From: a virus
DNA length: 55,819 nucleotides
Reading direction: 5' to 3' (one strand)
IMG/VR virus record: IMGVR_UViG_3300017917_001130
Location: 1 to 55,819 of that record
The notes under the pieces were generated by a model, which saw nothing but the letters and a program-made list of their open reading frames with translations, was not told where the DNA came from and ran no database searches. Positions 49,043 through 55,819 of the stretch are shown here, one piece after another. The position numbers and the translations under genes were made by a program. Position 1 is the stretch's first letter; each line of letters opens with the position of its first letter.

Positions 49043-49651
49043 TTACTTATTATCTACAATAATTGTGTAGAGTTCTCGCCAGTTTTTTACCACTGGATAC
49101 GGGCACTGATGATCCATGTTGTGTCCATGTTCCATCAAAACACTTTTAAGTCCCATGCTAAACCCAACTTCGGCATTTTCCGGTTTGTCTTCTACCCACC
49201 AGCATCCTGAATCTCTGTAGGGCTCCAAGGCTTCGTTTTTGTCTGCCCCGGTATCCAAACATATCACTGCTTCAAACGCAGTGTCACCAAACAATTTTTT
49301 CAAATTCATTTCACGCAGTTTTTGCGCATTGGGATCTCGGCTCAAACTAGTAATGCAGTGAAACACATAGCCATGTTCTTCGTGCAGGCGTTTTACATAG
49401 TACATAGCATCACGCAGGGGAGGCAAAAAGCCAATGGCTGCTGACTCATTGAACATGCGAATCAGCTTTTTACTTTGCTGTCGGTCTATGTTGTAACGCT
49501 CACCGATGTCGTAAACAAACTGTCCACCATCAACTTTGGAGAAGCCATGTTCCTCCATCCAAATAGCAAACGCATACTCCCAGTTAAGCAGTACGCCATC
49601 AGAATCAACTAGGATTAGGCTCTGGGGGTTGTATTTCTGTGTCTTTGTCAT
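49043..49651 (-). CDS. HAD-superfamily phosphatase (5'-nucleotidase-like)
   Basis: The protein has 202 residues from the ATG at 49651, preceded by GGAAAAAA. ILVDSDGVLLNWEYAFAIW gives DxDG (nucleophile and general acid). HCITSLSRDPNAQKLREMNL (motif II Thr/Ser) and CWWVEDKPENAEVG (motif IV acidic residues) complete the HAD core. The pattern is closest to small nucleotidases. It overlaps the previous gene by 47 nt. Confidence 0.82.
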   Translation of the reverse strand: MTKTQKYNPQSLILVDSDGVLLNWEYAFAIWMEEHGFSKVDGGQFVYDIGERYNIDRQQSKKLIRMFNESAAIGFLPPLRDAMYYVKRLHEEHGYVFHCITSLSRDPNAQKLREMNLKKLFGDTAFEAVICLDTGADKNEALEPYRDSGCWWVEDKPENAEVGFSMGLKSVLMEHGHNMDHQCPYPVVKNWRELYTIIVDNK

Positions 49652-49919
49652 TTTTTTCCAGGTCAACTTCGTAACCGTTTTCGTTGAACAATCTTGTGAT
49701 GATTTTTTCGTAATGTTGCATGTAGTACTGAACAATAGTGTCAAAGTTCTTGGGCACTTGTACACCACCCATGGTAGCTTTGACAACTTCTAGCTTCTTA
49801 AAATCTAAGATAACATTGGCCATTTGGATGTCGCGAGTTTTTAAGTTCTTACTCACTGCCATGGCTTCGTCAGTTTGCCCATTGGCTTTTTTGTAATAAG
49901 TTAAAATTAAATATCTCAT
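49605..49919 (-). CDS. Small replication-cluster hypothetical
   Basis: The protein has 104 residues from the ATG at 49919. MRYLILTYYKKANGQTDEAM, LKTRDIQMANVILDFKKLEV and IVQYYMQHYEKIITRLFNEN form a strand-helix-strand-helix outline with an acidic tail. The start overlaps the SGNH-like stop (ATGA). It is in the clamp loader region where T4 has gp62, but size and sequence do not support gp62. Confidence 0.6.
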   Translation of the reverse strand: MRYLILTYYKKANGQTDEAMAVSKNLKTRDIQMANVILDFKKLEVVKATMGGVQVPKNFDTIVQYYMQHYEKIITRLFNENGYEVDLEKNDKDTEIQPPEPNPS

Positions 49920-50482
49920 ACCTTGCTTCTTTCTATTAGACTTTTGATTTTTTTCGCCCACAGTTGATATGTTTTAGGTCCGGGGTGTGTTCCCGATACA
50001 TCATTATCAATTTTTGGTCCTAAATCAACTGCTGGATCTGATGTAATTGCACCACTATATGTTTTGTCAAATCTTATGTGTATAACATTGGGGACCATTT
50101 GATCAACTTGTTGCACCATTTGTTCTATTGATTCAGTGCGTTTGGCCCAACCAAATATTATTCTAGTATTGCTAGTAAACAAATCACTGTTTACAAATTG
50201 TGTTAGATTTGTAACGCTGTGGTGGTTCATATACCAACCAGCCAATCCGTAGTTTTGACTGAGATCAAAATGAGATGACAGTGTTTCAGTTACCGGAACT
50301 CCAACACCAAAAATAAAACTGTTGCCAAAAAATGCGTAACTAGGACTATCAACATAATCGTCTGCAGATCTAAAACCTTGATTGTTAATTTGATATGTGA
50401 TCAGACCTGTTCGATCCTTGCCCCATTTATTGACTGTTTGTCCTTGACATTTCCATGCAGACGTAAGACAATTTTGTATCAT
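49916..50482 (-). CDS. SGNH-hydrolase-like protein
   Basis: This 188-residue protein has YAFFGNSFIFGVGVPV, in which GNSF takes the position of the GDSx nucleophile. DNDVSGTHPGPKTYQLWAKK at the C terminus supplies the block V His (and Asp). Blocks II and III are weak (NYGLAGWYMNH, RIIFGWAKR). It starts four nt inside the stop of the clamp loader gene. A sugar-ester hydrolase in a replication cluster is odd; the role is unknown. Confidence 0.6.
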   Translation of the reverse strand: MIQNCLTSAWKCQGQTVNKWGKDRTGLITYQINNQGFRSADDYVDSPSYAFFGNSFIFGVGVPVTETLSSHFDLSQNYGLAGWYMNHHSVTNLTQFVNSDLFTSNTRIIFGWAKRTESIEQMVQQVDQMVPNVIHIRFDKTYSGAITSDPAVDLGPKIDNDVSGTHPGPKTYQLWAKKIKSLIERSKV

Positions 50483-51402
50483 GCAATTTGGCTTAATTCA
50501 ATCAGTGTCGCGCTCAAGTTGATTTCTTGATCTGCAATCAGTGGAATATTTACAAGTCCATTGCGAATAATAACAATGGCTTGGTCTTGCTGTTCTGGAG
50601 TCGAGCCAAACAATTCCAAGTTGTCGTACATCCAACGAAAAATTTCGTCTGCTTCTTCAGGAGTAGCACTTTGACACAGTAGAGTTCTTGCTTCACGTAC
50701 TCGTCCATGTTTGAACAAGTCTACACAATCCAGCTTCCAATCACGTGTGCTCTTGTCTGATGCGCTGGGCGCATTCAATGTGCCGGTTTGTGAATTAGGT
50801 TGTACAAGATTTAAACACTTGCGCAAGTCGGGGTAGGTGGCTTTGACATAGGTATCCAACACATCCAAGTCAAACTCCACGCCTTCTGTCACTAGCACAG
50901 TTGCCACTCTGGCAGTGAACTCTGTATGATCTGTTTTTGTGATGTGAAAGCCTTGACAACGACTGTGTATAGGTGCAATAATCTTGTTGGGATAGTTGCA
51001 GGTAAGAATAAACCGCACAGTTTGGCTATAGTCTTCCATTAAGTTACGCAATGCAGGCTGAACTGAGTTTGGATTCATGTAGTCTGCTTCATCAATCAGC
51101 ACAACCTTGAACTTACCAAAAGGCATTGTTTGACAAAACGAGATCAGCTTGTCTACCCACTCAACTTTGCGAGCTTCTTTCGAACCATTGGCATACATCA
51201 CATCGTATTCGTCCACGCCCAGTTCGTTGATCAGCAGTTTGGCAAGAGTTGTCTTGCCTGTGCCTGCTGAACCACTCAACATCAAGTGCGGAATAGTTCC
51301 GTCCTTGATCCACTGTGTGACCTGTTCGCGTTGGCTGTCATCTACAAACACATAACCGTCTACTGTGTTGGGACGGTACTTTTCTACCCATAATTCTTTC
51401 AT
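50479..51402 (-). CDS. 44: Clamp loader ATPase (T4 gp44-like, RFC small subunit)
   Basis: This 307-residue AAA+ protein (T4 gp44 has 319) has SGSAGTGKTTLAKLL (Walker A), VVLIDEADYM (Walker B), LTCNYPNK (sensor 1) and IHSRCQGF (SRC arginine finger). Its C-terminal collar is helical. It loads the sliding clamp at primer ends. The partner gp62 was not recognised. The ATG overlaps the stop of the zinc-ribbon gene. Confidence 0.95.
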   Translation of the reverse strand: MKELWVEKYRPNTVDGYVFVDDSQREQVTQWIKDGTIPHLMLSGSAGTGKTTLAKLLINELGVDEYDVMYANGSKEARKVEWVDKLISFCQTMPFGKFKVVLIDEADYMNPNSVQPALRNLMEDYSQTVRFILTCNYPNKIIAPIHSRCQGFHITKTDHTEFTARVATVLVTEGVEFDLDVLDTYVKATYPDLRKCLNLVQPNSQTGTLNAPSASDKSTRDWKLDCVDLFKHGRVREARTLLCQSATPEEADEIFRWMYDNLELFGSTPEQQDQAIVIIRNGLVNIPLIADQEINLSATLIELSQIA

Positions 51403-51620
51403 CCGTATATACTTCCTGGTTGGCCTGGCTCGTTTGAGTTAGTACAGGCATTGTTGTGATCAGTTGCATGTGGGCACCGTTTGTTGCCGCATGTAGGGCA
51501 CACTACCATACCGTAGAACCCTTTATTGGGTCCAGGCATGTTCATCAAGGCGCTGCCTACACTGTATGATAACATTTCGCCGCGTTCTTGTAAACACTTT
51601 CGGCAATTACAGTTGTTCAT
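51399..51620 (-). CDS. Zinc-ribbon small protein
   Basis: This 73-residue protein has CNCRKCLQERGE and GFYGMVVCPTCGNKRCPHAT, then NACTNSNEPGQPG. The CxCxxC and CxxCxxxxC clusters should bind one or two zinc ions. The motif GNKRCPHATDHxNACT is widespread in phages beside replication genes. It overlaps neighbours on both sides by four nt. Confidence 0.8.
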   Translation of the reverse strand: MNNCNCRKCLQERGEMLSYSVGSALMNMPGPNKGFYGMVVCPTCGNKRCPHATDHNNACTNSNEPGQPGSIYG

Positions 51621-51811
51621 GTTCGACCTGGTGGAAGTTTGTCTATACCCAATTGCTGTTCAAATGAACTTTTGATACCTTGCATATCTTCAGGTAGTGG
51701 CGGCGGCACCCAACGTTCTTTTTTAGGCTTCTCACCAAAGATGGTATCTAATCTTTTGTTAAGCTCATCAATAGGAATGCTTAACGGGCGCGGTCTTGAT
51801 CCTTTACTCAT
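51617..51811 (-). CDS. Small Pro-rich protein
   Basis: The protein has 64 residues from ATG at 51811, after GAGGAAT. MSKGSRPRPLSIPIDELNKR leads to IFGEKPKKERWVPPPLPEDM. It is a type common in phages, with a short basic N terminus and a Pro-rich end. The frame upstream of this ATG is rejected because of the ATGA overlap with the next gene. Function unknown. Confidence 0.65.
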   Translation of the reverse strand: MSKGSRPRPLSIPIDELNKRLDTIFGEKPKKERWVPPPLPEDMQGIKSSFEQQLGIDKLPPGRT

Positions 51812-52083
51812 ACTAATTCCTCTAAAATACCTAGCAACTCTGCTACCATAAACATGCCACCCGAGACCATAAGCCAAGTGGTCATGAGAGTTGGGTCTGT
51901 TCCTGCTAGCACAAGTGTGATGCCGGCGGTGATGCGAATAAAACTTTTAGCAAGGCTAACATAAAAATGTCCCTGGCTTGTGTCTCGAGGTTGAATTTCT
52001 ATCATGGGTTTTCTGTGTGGGCAACGACCTTGACGCCAGTCGCAGTCTGGAGTAATTTCACTTCTGCACGTTTCGCACTTCAT
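51808..52083 (-). CDS. Zinc-knuckle membrane protein
   Basis: This 91-residue protein has an N-terminal MKCETCRSEITPDCDWRQGR with CPH, giving four Cys for a metal site. Two membrane helices follow (RITAGITLVLAGTDP and TTWLMVSGGMFMVAEL). Cytosolic metal-binding head and membrane tail are likely. It overlaps the 82-residue gene by 26 nt. Confidence 0.7.
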   Translation of the reverse strand: MKCETCRSEITPDCDWRQGRCPHRKPMIEIQPRDTSQGHFYVSLAKSFIRITAGITLVLAGTDPTLMTTWLMVSGGMFMVAELLGILEELV

Positions 52084-52306
52084 TTAAAGCCTTCCAAACT
52101 TGTTCTTTATTATGTTCTAGTAACCATTCTTCTTCGCCGGCAAATTTGCTGGTTTTTTTCAGCATTTCGTCTACAGCAAATTTTACACGATATAAATCTT
52201 GTTTGCAAGGCCAATTGTTCCAACCTGTCACATATGGGTCATTAGCGCCTTGATACATTTTTTGACAGTCAGAGATGACTTTGTCTACGTTCCAATTTTT
52301 TATCAA
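52058..52306 (-). CDS. Small helical hypothetical
   Basis: This 82-residue protein contains VDKVISDCQKMYQGANDPYV, NWPCKQDLYRVKFAVDEMLK and EEEWLLEHNKEQVWKALNEV, a helical bundle outline with Trp and Cys. It starts four nt inside the gp31-like stop region. No family function is known. Confidence 0.65.
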   Translation of the reverse strand: MIKNWNVDKVISDCQKMYQGANDPYVTGWNNWPCKQDLYRVKFAVDEMLKKTSKFAGEEEWLLEHNKEQVWKALNEVRNVQK

Positions 52307-52704
52307 TTGTGTTGCATCCAGCTAGGTTTGGCTTCAACATGAATAGCTTCAGAGAAAGTCATGTCATTTGGCAATTCGTCTGATTCCATCATGATGTCTT
52401 TTGGGTCCACACGGCGCAGAGTTTGTTTACCATTCTCGTCTTCAATATCCAAGCCACGTGTCCAACGACCGTGTTCTACACAGATCCATGTGCCCACTTT
52501 GATGTCATGTTGCTCGGGGCCCACAGCATAGACCTTGCCCCAGCGTGGGCGAATACCTGAGCTCTTGCCATTGTCTTTGACCAGTACAATGCCGCCGGAA
52601 CTCAGGCGCTCTTCAAAGTTCATGTCTGAAACAATCACAGCATTACGCAAAGGTCGGAGTTGATTTCGTAGTATCTTGTGAGGTGAAAAGGCTGCTTTGG
52701 TCAT
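52303..52704 (-). CDS. 31: Co-chaperonin (T4 gp31/GroES-like)
   Basis: This 133-residue protein has a beta-barrel layout with the mobile loop MNFEERLSSGGIVLVKDNGK followed by SSGIRPRWGKVYAVGP. The order LRNAVIVSDM, then SGGIxL, then GKVxAVGP is the GroES fold, as in gp31, which works with host GroEL to fold the major capsid protein. It is longer than GroES (97) by a C-terminal extension. The ATG overlaps the previous stop (TAATG). Confidence 0.85.
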   Translation of the reverse strand: MTKAAFSPHKILRNQLRPLRNAVIVSDMNFEERLSSGGIVLVKDNGKSSGIRPRWGKVYAVGPEQHDIKVGTWICVEHGRWTRGLDIEDENGKQTLRRVDPKDIMMESDELPNDMTFSEAIHVEAKPSWMQHN

Positions 52705-52904
52705 TAGGGTTTCCGTGTTTGTTTGTTGTACTGTTGAGTAACTTGTTTGTTCTTGGCAGCAATTACTTTGTTGCCATCATCCAGCAAGTCTCCACGTGCG
52801 TTGACCTTCATGTTGCCCACAGCACGAGTTTTTTCATTTTGCAAACGCAATGCGCCCATGTCAACAGTTTTGCCCATGGCTGATTTGTAAACTTCTCTTG
52901 TCAT
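52704..52904 (-). CDS. Small basic conserved phage protein
   Basis: This 66-residue protein contains MGKTVDMGALRLQNEKTRAV, GNMKVNARGDLLDDGNKVI and QVTQQYNKQTRKP. The sequence is widely conserved in T4-like phages and basic overall. TAGGAGAT precedes the ATG. A late-type TTAAATA box lies upstream. Likely virion-associated or DNA-binding; no known role. Confidence 0.75.
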   Translation of the reverse strand: MTREVYKSAMGKTVDMGALRLQNEKTRAVGNMKVNARGDLLDDGNKVIAAKNKQVTQQYNKQTRKP

Positions 52905-52922
52905 AGCAATCTCCTAAAACAG

Positions 52923-52929
52923 TATTTAA
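52923..52929 (-). promoter_or_regulatory. Late-type box overlapping the DnaE-like stop codon
   Basis: TTAAATA contains the TAA stop of the upstream gene. A leader with AGGAG leads to the 66-residue gene and then gp31. Confidence 0.35.
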
Positions 52930-53438
52930 CGTAGAAATTCTTCAGGATCTAATTCGTAGTGCAGGCTGTCAATTCTGTGAACACCTAATTTGTATAACAC
53001 AAAGCTGGCTACCGAGCTGCCACGACCTACACCCCAGATAACGCGATTCTCACGCATCAAGTCTACCAAGAACACAAGATAGCGTAACAAGTTAAACAAG
53101 TCACGCTCTTGGAACATCATTAGTTCTTGGCCACACCGCTGTAACTCTGCGTCGCTGTTGCACAGGCTTAACACATGTTCAGCAATGTCTAGTTCTTTGT
53201 AGTGCCGTGGCATGAGCCACGTTTCTTGGCAACGATGGTCAAACTCTTCTACGCTAATGTTCGCTAAATTGTTGTACTGAATAAACTTTGGTATATTTTC
53301 AATTATCGTGGCTGCGTTCTCTAATAGATTACCATCAACAATTAAGCCATCAAATTTGCCAAGGTCATGACCTTGCATTACAAGGCCACACAAGTCCTCT
53401 TCGTTGTAGACAATTTGTCCGTATTGATCAACTCTCAT
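52926..53438 (-). CDS. DnaE-like (Pol III alpha) fragment lacking the catalytic aspartates
   Basis: This 170-residue protein ends in NLLRYLVFLVDLMRENRVIW, then GVGRGSSVASFVLYKLGV and DSLHYELDPEEFLR. These correspond to the bacterial DNA polymerase III alpha segment before the PDxDxD active site (GxGRGSxAxSLVAYxLGI, DPLxYDLxFERFL). The gene stops exactly there, so the catalytic aspartates are missing. The ATG at 53438 is used instead of a TTG further up. It sits in the early operon of a phage with a complete family B polymerase. Confidence 0.75.
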   Translation of the reverse strand: MRVDQYGQIVYNEEDLCGLVMQGHDLGKFDGLIVDGNLLENAATIIENIPKFIQYNNLANISVEEFDHRCQETWLMPRHYKELDIAEHVLSLCNSDAELQRCGQELMMFQERDLFNLLRYLVFLVDLMRENRVIWGVGRGSSVASFVLYKLGVHRIDSLHYELDPEEFLR

Positions 53439-54024
53439 TCTTGGGAAAATTAGCAAATACCACAGTGTTTCCTGTGGCAGGTTTATCTTCAGGCCAATCT
53501 AGACCCATCTCAGTCCAGCCTGTACTCATTACTTTTACAACATTGTCGGGTATGGGTTCGGATTCCAATGTCTCATGTTGTATAGATGCCTTGTGCCACC
53601 AACCGTCTTTGGTAAAAGGTCCGGCGCTGTCTTCTTCATCGTGCATGTACCAAACACTGTCGCCCAGGGTGCTGGAAATATCCAAACCTGATACAATCAT
53701 ACGTCCTTCCATTATGGCATTTAGTTTGTAGTATAACATCATACCTATGATTTGATCAACTGGTTCTTCAGGTAATGTGGTAATATTCACGCCCATGATA
53801 CCAAGCATTTCGGCACGTTCCATGTTGGCTTGATTGATAAACACTGTGTTCTGTAAAACGCCATGAACAAAGTATTTCAAACGTTCCATGGCAATGTTTG
53901 AGTTCAACGCATCTTTGCTGGCAGTTAGCAAGTTAATGCTGATTGAATAGGAATTGATTTGTAATTGGTCTTCGTAGTAAATTCCAGCCAGGAAGTCACA
54001 ATCGTATTGTAAGCGGACGTTCAT
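53428..54024 (-). CDS. Conserved hypothetical of the early operon
   Basis: This 198-residue protein is alpha/beta with DCDFLAGIYYEDQLQINSYS, MERLKYFVHGVLQNTVFINQ and MEGRMIVSGLDISSTLGDSV segments; FANFPKNES is the end. It overlaps the DnaE-like gene and the 78-residue gene (ATGA), so the three are coupled. Conserved pairing with DnaE-like fragments suggests a linked replication role. No catalytic motif. Confidence 0.65.
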   Translation of the reverse strand: MNVRLQYDCDFLAGIYYEDQLQINSYSISINLLTASKDALNSNIAMERLKYFVHGVLQNTVFINQANMERAEMLGIMGVNITTLPEEPVDQIIGMMLYYKLNAIMEGRMIVSGLDISSTLGDSVWYMHDEEDSAGPFTKDGWWHKASIQHETLESEPIPDNVVKVMSTGWTEMGLDWPEDKPATGNTVVFANFPKNES

Positions 54025-54257
54025 TTGATATTGATTTTATCTTCAAAGTTGCGGCCATCCATTTGCTTTTTGTAGGAATCTTCTAGTTTTTCTCTGTACT
54101 TGGTTTGATAACTTTCCATGGCCATACGTATTTGATTACACAAATGGCCATTTCCAGTTCGCATTGCAATAGTGAGTTTGGACGAAAGCTCGTTGACTTT
54201 GGCAGAGAGCTCGTCTTCGGTAAGATGATCTAGATTTCCTACTAATGGATGTTCCAT
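54021..54257 (-). CDS. Small helical early protein
   Basis: This 78-residue protein starts MEHPLVGNLDHLTEDELSAK and continues as amphipathic helices (ELSSKLTIAMRTGNGH, IRMAMESYQTKYREKLEDS). The layout is common in T4-like phages. It is the first gene behind a perfect sigma70 promoter whose -10 element ends five nt before the ATG, with only AAGGC between. Confidence 0.7.
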   Translation of the reverse strand: MEHPLVGNLDHLTEDELSAKVNELSSKLTIAMRTGNGHLCNQIRMAMESYQTKYREKLEDSYKKQMDGRNFEDKINIK

Positions 54258-54262
54258 GCCTT

Positions 54263-54291
54263 ATTATACCAGGAACCTAGATCATTGTCAA
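54263..54291 (-). promoter_or_regulatory. Perfect-consensus sigma70 promoter of the early operon
   Basis: TTGACA (54286-54291), a 17-nt spacer and TATAAT (54263-54268) on the minus strand. It is placed between the tail-fibre stop at 54301 and the first early gene. The start site should fall on or next to the ATG at 54257. Confidence 0.85.
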
Positions 54292-54300
54292 CCATTATGG

Positions 54301-55803
54301 TTAACTCCAGTTACCAACCGATGCCACAGTGTCGCTACCAATTGGGGTCAATTTGAAGTAGCTACCTGCTAGAATAGTTGGAGCACCGCCAGGGGCCGAG
54401 CTGTATTGGATTTGTGGAATAAGAGTAGTAGCTGAACCAGTTCGGATAACGCCTTTGAGTACCACAGTGATGTTTTCGTTTGTGGTAGTTGACGCACCTG
54501 TGACTACTGTAGCACCTGCACCTGTGGCATAAATTCTGCTGACAGTACCAAGAATGTTGCTGGCTGTGCTTGTGGTATCCGCAGTATATGAACATGCGGT
54601 CAATGCAGAACTCACTGCAAACAATGTGCTTAGAGTATGACTAGTTGAGCCAACTGAACGTGTGATGTAGTACACAGCCTCAAAGAAATATGAAGTTGAA
54701 GCCGGTAATGTCACAGTACCATTGGTTGGAGAGTTGAATACTTTTTGTGCAGAAGAACTGTCGTTGGCTGTGTAGTTGTTTACTAAGCATATAAAATGTG
54801 ATGAATTTAACACACCACGTTGTTGTGCTTGTGGGGTACCGTAAAGTACTACGCCATCGTATTCAAGTGCGCCTGCGGCTGGAGTTGAAAGATTTGTTCC
54901 GCTGGTAAATTGCAATGGTGCCACAGCAGCATTACCACCAGTAGGGCGTACAAGACCCACAATGTTGCCACCTGTGACGTTGCCAGTTGCTGTAACTAAT
55001 CCAGCAGTGACCAAGTTACCACCTGTGACGTTGCCAGTAATTGAAACTAATCCGCCACTGAGAATGTTACCACCTGTAATGTTGCCAGTTGATGTGACAG
55101 TGTTGGCAACCTGTACAGTTCTAAACCATGCAGTTTTGCTAGCAGTGTTGGCAACAATATTACCAGTAGCAGTAATATCATCAATACTCAAGTCAGCACC
55201 AGAGAAGTTTGTCAGCGCACGATTCAAGTCAAAAATAGTAACAGTGCTACCACCATCATATGTACCAAATCCAAATTCATAATAACCAGTTGAGCCAAAT
55301 GTTATTGTACCGCTGGCACCGCTTACAGCACTGTAGCCTTGTATACCAGCAGTGCCCAACAATGAGCTGCCGGCAGATACTGTGAATGTGTGTGCGGTAT
55401 TGGTGATGTTTAGTTGTAGCTTGATATAACCATATGAACCAGTGGGCGGGAAATTGCTAAAACTTACGCTGATACTACCTGATGTTGTGATAGCTTGATA
55501 GTGTCCTGAAGAATAGTTAACTGTGATTGACCCTGAAGTTTCAGCTACGCTTATCTTGGTTGCACTGAAGTCTTGTATCTTGGCAGCATACAGCAGCGCA
55601 TCATTCATGTTGTTGTCCAGACTAGATCCGGTCAACGCTGCTTTGAGCACTACTTTGTTCTGTAAGTCAGTGATTTCATTACCTGCATAGGTAAAATTTG
55701 TCTTGATGTTGGTGAAGTTATCACGAAAACCTTGACTGTTGTTGTCTTGTCCAGCAACTGGGTAGCTGCCGTCGATGTCATTTGGGTCAATATTACTTGC
55801 CAT
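54301..55803 (-). CDS. Tail-fibre-like virion protein
   Basis: This 500-residue protein has an N terminus with DNNSQGFRDNFTNIKTNF, a virion-attachment pattern in T4-like phages. Ser/Thr/Gly-rich beta repeats follow, then a block of VTSTGNITGGN/ LVTATGNVTGGN repeats (about 235-285) as in trimeric fibres. A C-terminal beta domain from about 300 may bind the receptor. The gene starts with ATG at 55803, and only 16 nt of upstream sequence are in the window. Confidence 0.85.
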   Translation of the reverse strand: MASNIDPNDIDGSYPVAGQDNNSQGFRDNFTNIKTNFTYAGNEITDLQNKVVLKAALTGSSLDNNMNDALLYAAKIQDFSATKISVAETSGSITVNYSSGHYQAITTSGSISVSFSNFPPTGSYGYIKLQLNITNTAHTFTVSAGSSLLGTAGIQGYSAVSGASGTITFGSTGYYEFGFGTYDGGSTVTIFDLNRALTNFSGADLSIDDITATGNIVANTASKTAWFRTVQVANTVTSTGNITGGNILSGGLVSITGNVTGGNLVTAGLVTATGNVTGGNIVGLVRPTGGNAAVAPLQFTSGTNLSTPAAGALEYDGVVLYGTPQAQQRGVLNSSHFICLVNNYTANDSSSAQKVFNSPTNGTVTLPASTSYFFEAVYYITRSVGSTSHTLSTLFAVSSALTACSYTADTTSTASNILGTVSRIYATGAGATVVTGASTTTNENITVVLKGVIRTGSATTLIPQIQYSSAPGGAPTILAGSYFKLTPIGSDTVASVGNWS

Positions 55804-55819
55804 TTTTTTGTCCTAGTTA

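Noticed and set aside
49605-49919. Possible gp62 clamp loader subunit
   Set aside because: Too short (104 against 187 residues) and without a recognisable gp62 pattern; kept as hypothetical.
1-55819. tRNA genes, CRISPR arrays, insertion sequences, attachment sites
   Set aside because: No cloverleaf, regular repeat-spacer array, transposase or integrase pattern was noticed. A tRNA scan was not possible, so absence is not proven.

Overview
The window looks like part of the genome of a large T4-like tailed phage (Caudoviricetes, myovirus type). The evidence is a T4-type replisome: family B DNA polymerase, sliding clamp and clamp-loader ATPase. There is also a gp31-like co-chaperonin, PhoH, T4-type late promoter boxes (TATAAATA and variants) and many compact genes joined by ATGA or TAATG overlaps. 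No bacterial housekeeping block, rRNA, tRNA or CRISPR array was seen. A Bug/TctC-type periplasmic solute-binding protein with a signal peptide points to a betaproteobacterial (Burkholderiales-like) host. That host call is inference.

Layout. 1-5.8 kb (minus): a truncated DpdA-like transglycosylase, a DUF2061 membrane protein, sliding clamp, a methyltransferase, DNA polymerase and a DsbA-like protein. 5.8-6.5 kb (plus): an HNH homing endonuclease with its own late promoter. 6.5-9.6 kb (minus): virion-cargo-like proteins and Dps. 9.6-13.2 kb (plus) and 13.2-15.4 kb (minus): two facing operons of surface-chemistry enzymes (radical SAM, methyltransferase, two DUF6492 glycosyltransferase-like proteins, SGNH hydrolase, PIG-L deacetylase). 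15.4-25.8 kb (minus): tagged small proteins, a Nudix protein, a 1,445-residue nucleotidyltransferase/metallopeptidase/amidoligase fusion, a glycosyltransferase, a methyltransferase, a nucleotidylyltransferase and virion-like beta proteins. 25.8-28.9 kb: ClpA-like unfoldase and DnaJ, each behind a sigma70-type promoter. 28.9-38.7 kb: holin, endolysin and spanin candidates, many very small membrane proteins, glycine-rich tail adhesins and tagged basic proteins. 38.7-43.6 kb: a seven-gene, almost fully overlapping metabolic operon. 43.7-47.1 kb: a methyltransferase and more tagged proteins. 47.2 kb (plus): PhoH with a TTG start and a terminator. 48-54.3 kb (minus): early/replication cluster from a perfect-consensus sigma70 promoter. 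54.3-55.8 kb: a tail-fibre-like protein.

How it may work together. Early genes (DnaE-like fragment, gp31-like, clamp loader, radical SAM, DnaJ) sit behind sigma70-consensus promoters; structural, cargo and lysis genes carry T4-like late boxes. Three features stand out. (1) About ten proteins start with a short peptide ending in [I/L]xE, the form of the T4 internal-protein capsid-targeting sequence cleaved by prohead protease gp21, so a large co-packaged cargo set is possible; two of them also contain repeated internal GVAEA-like sites. (2) The 1,445-residue multi-enzyme fusion. (3) Late boxes placed 4-8 nt before start codons that lack Shine-Dalgarno sequences, which predicts leaderless late mRNAs.
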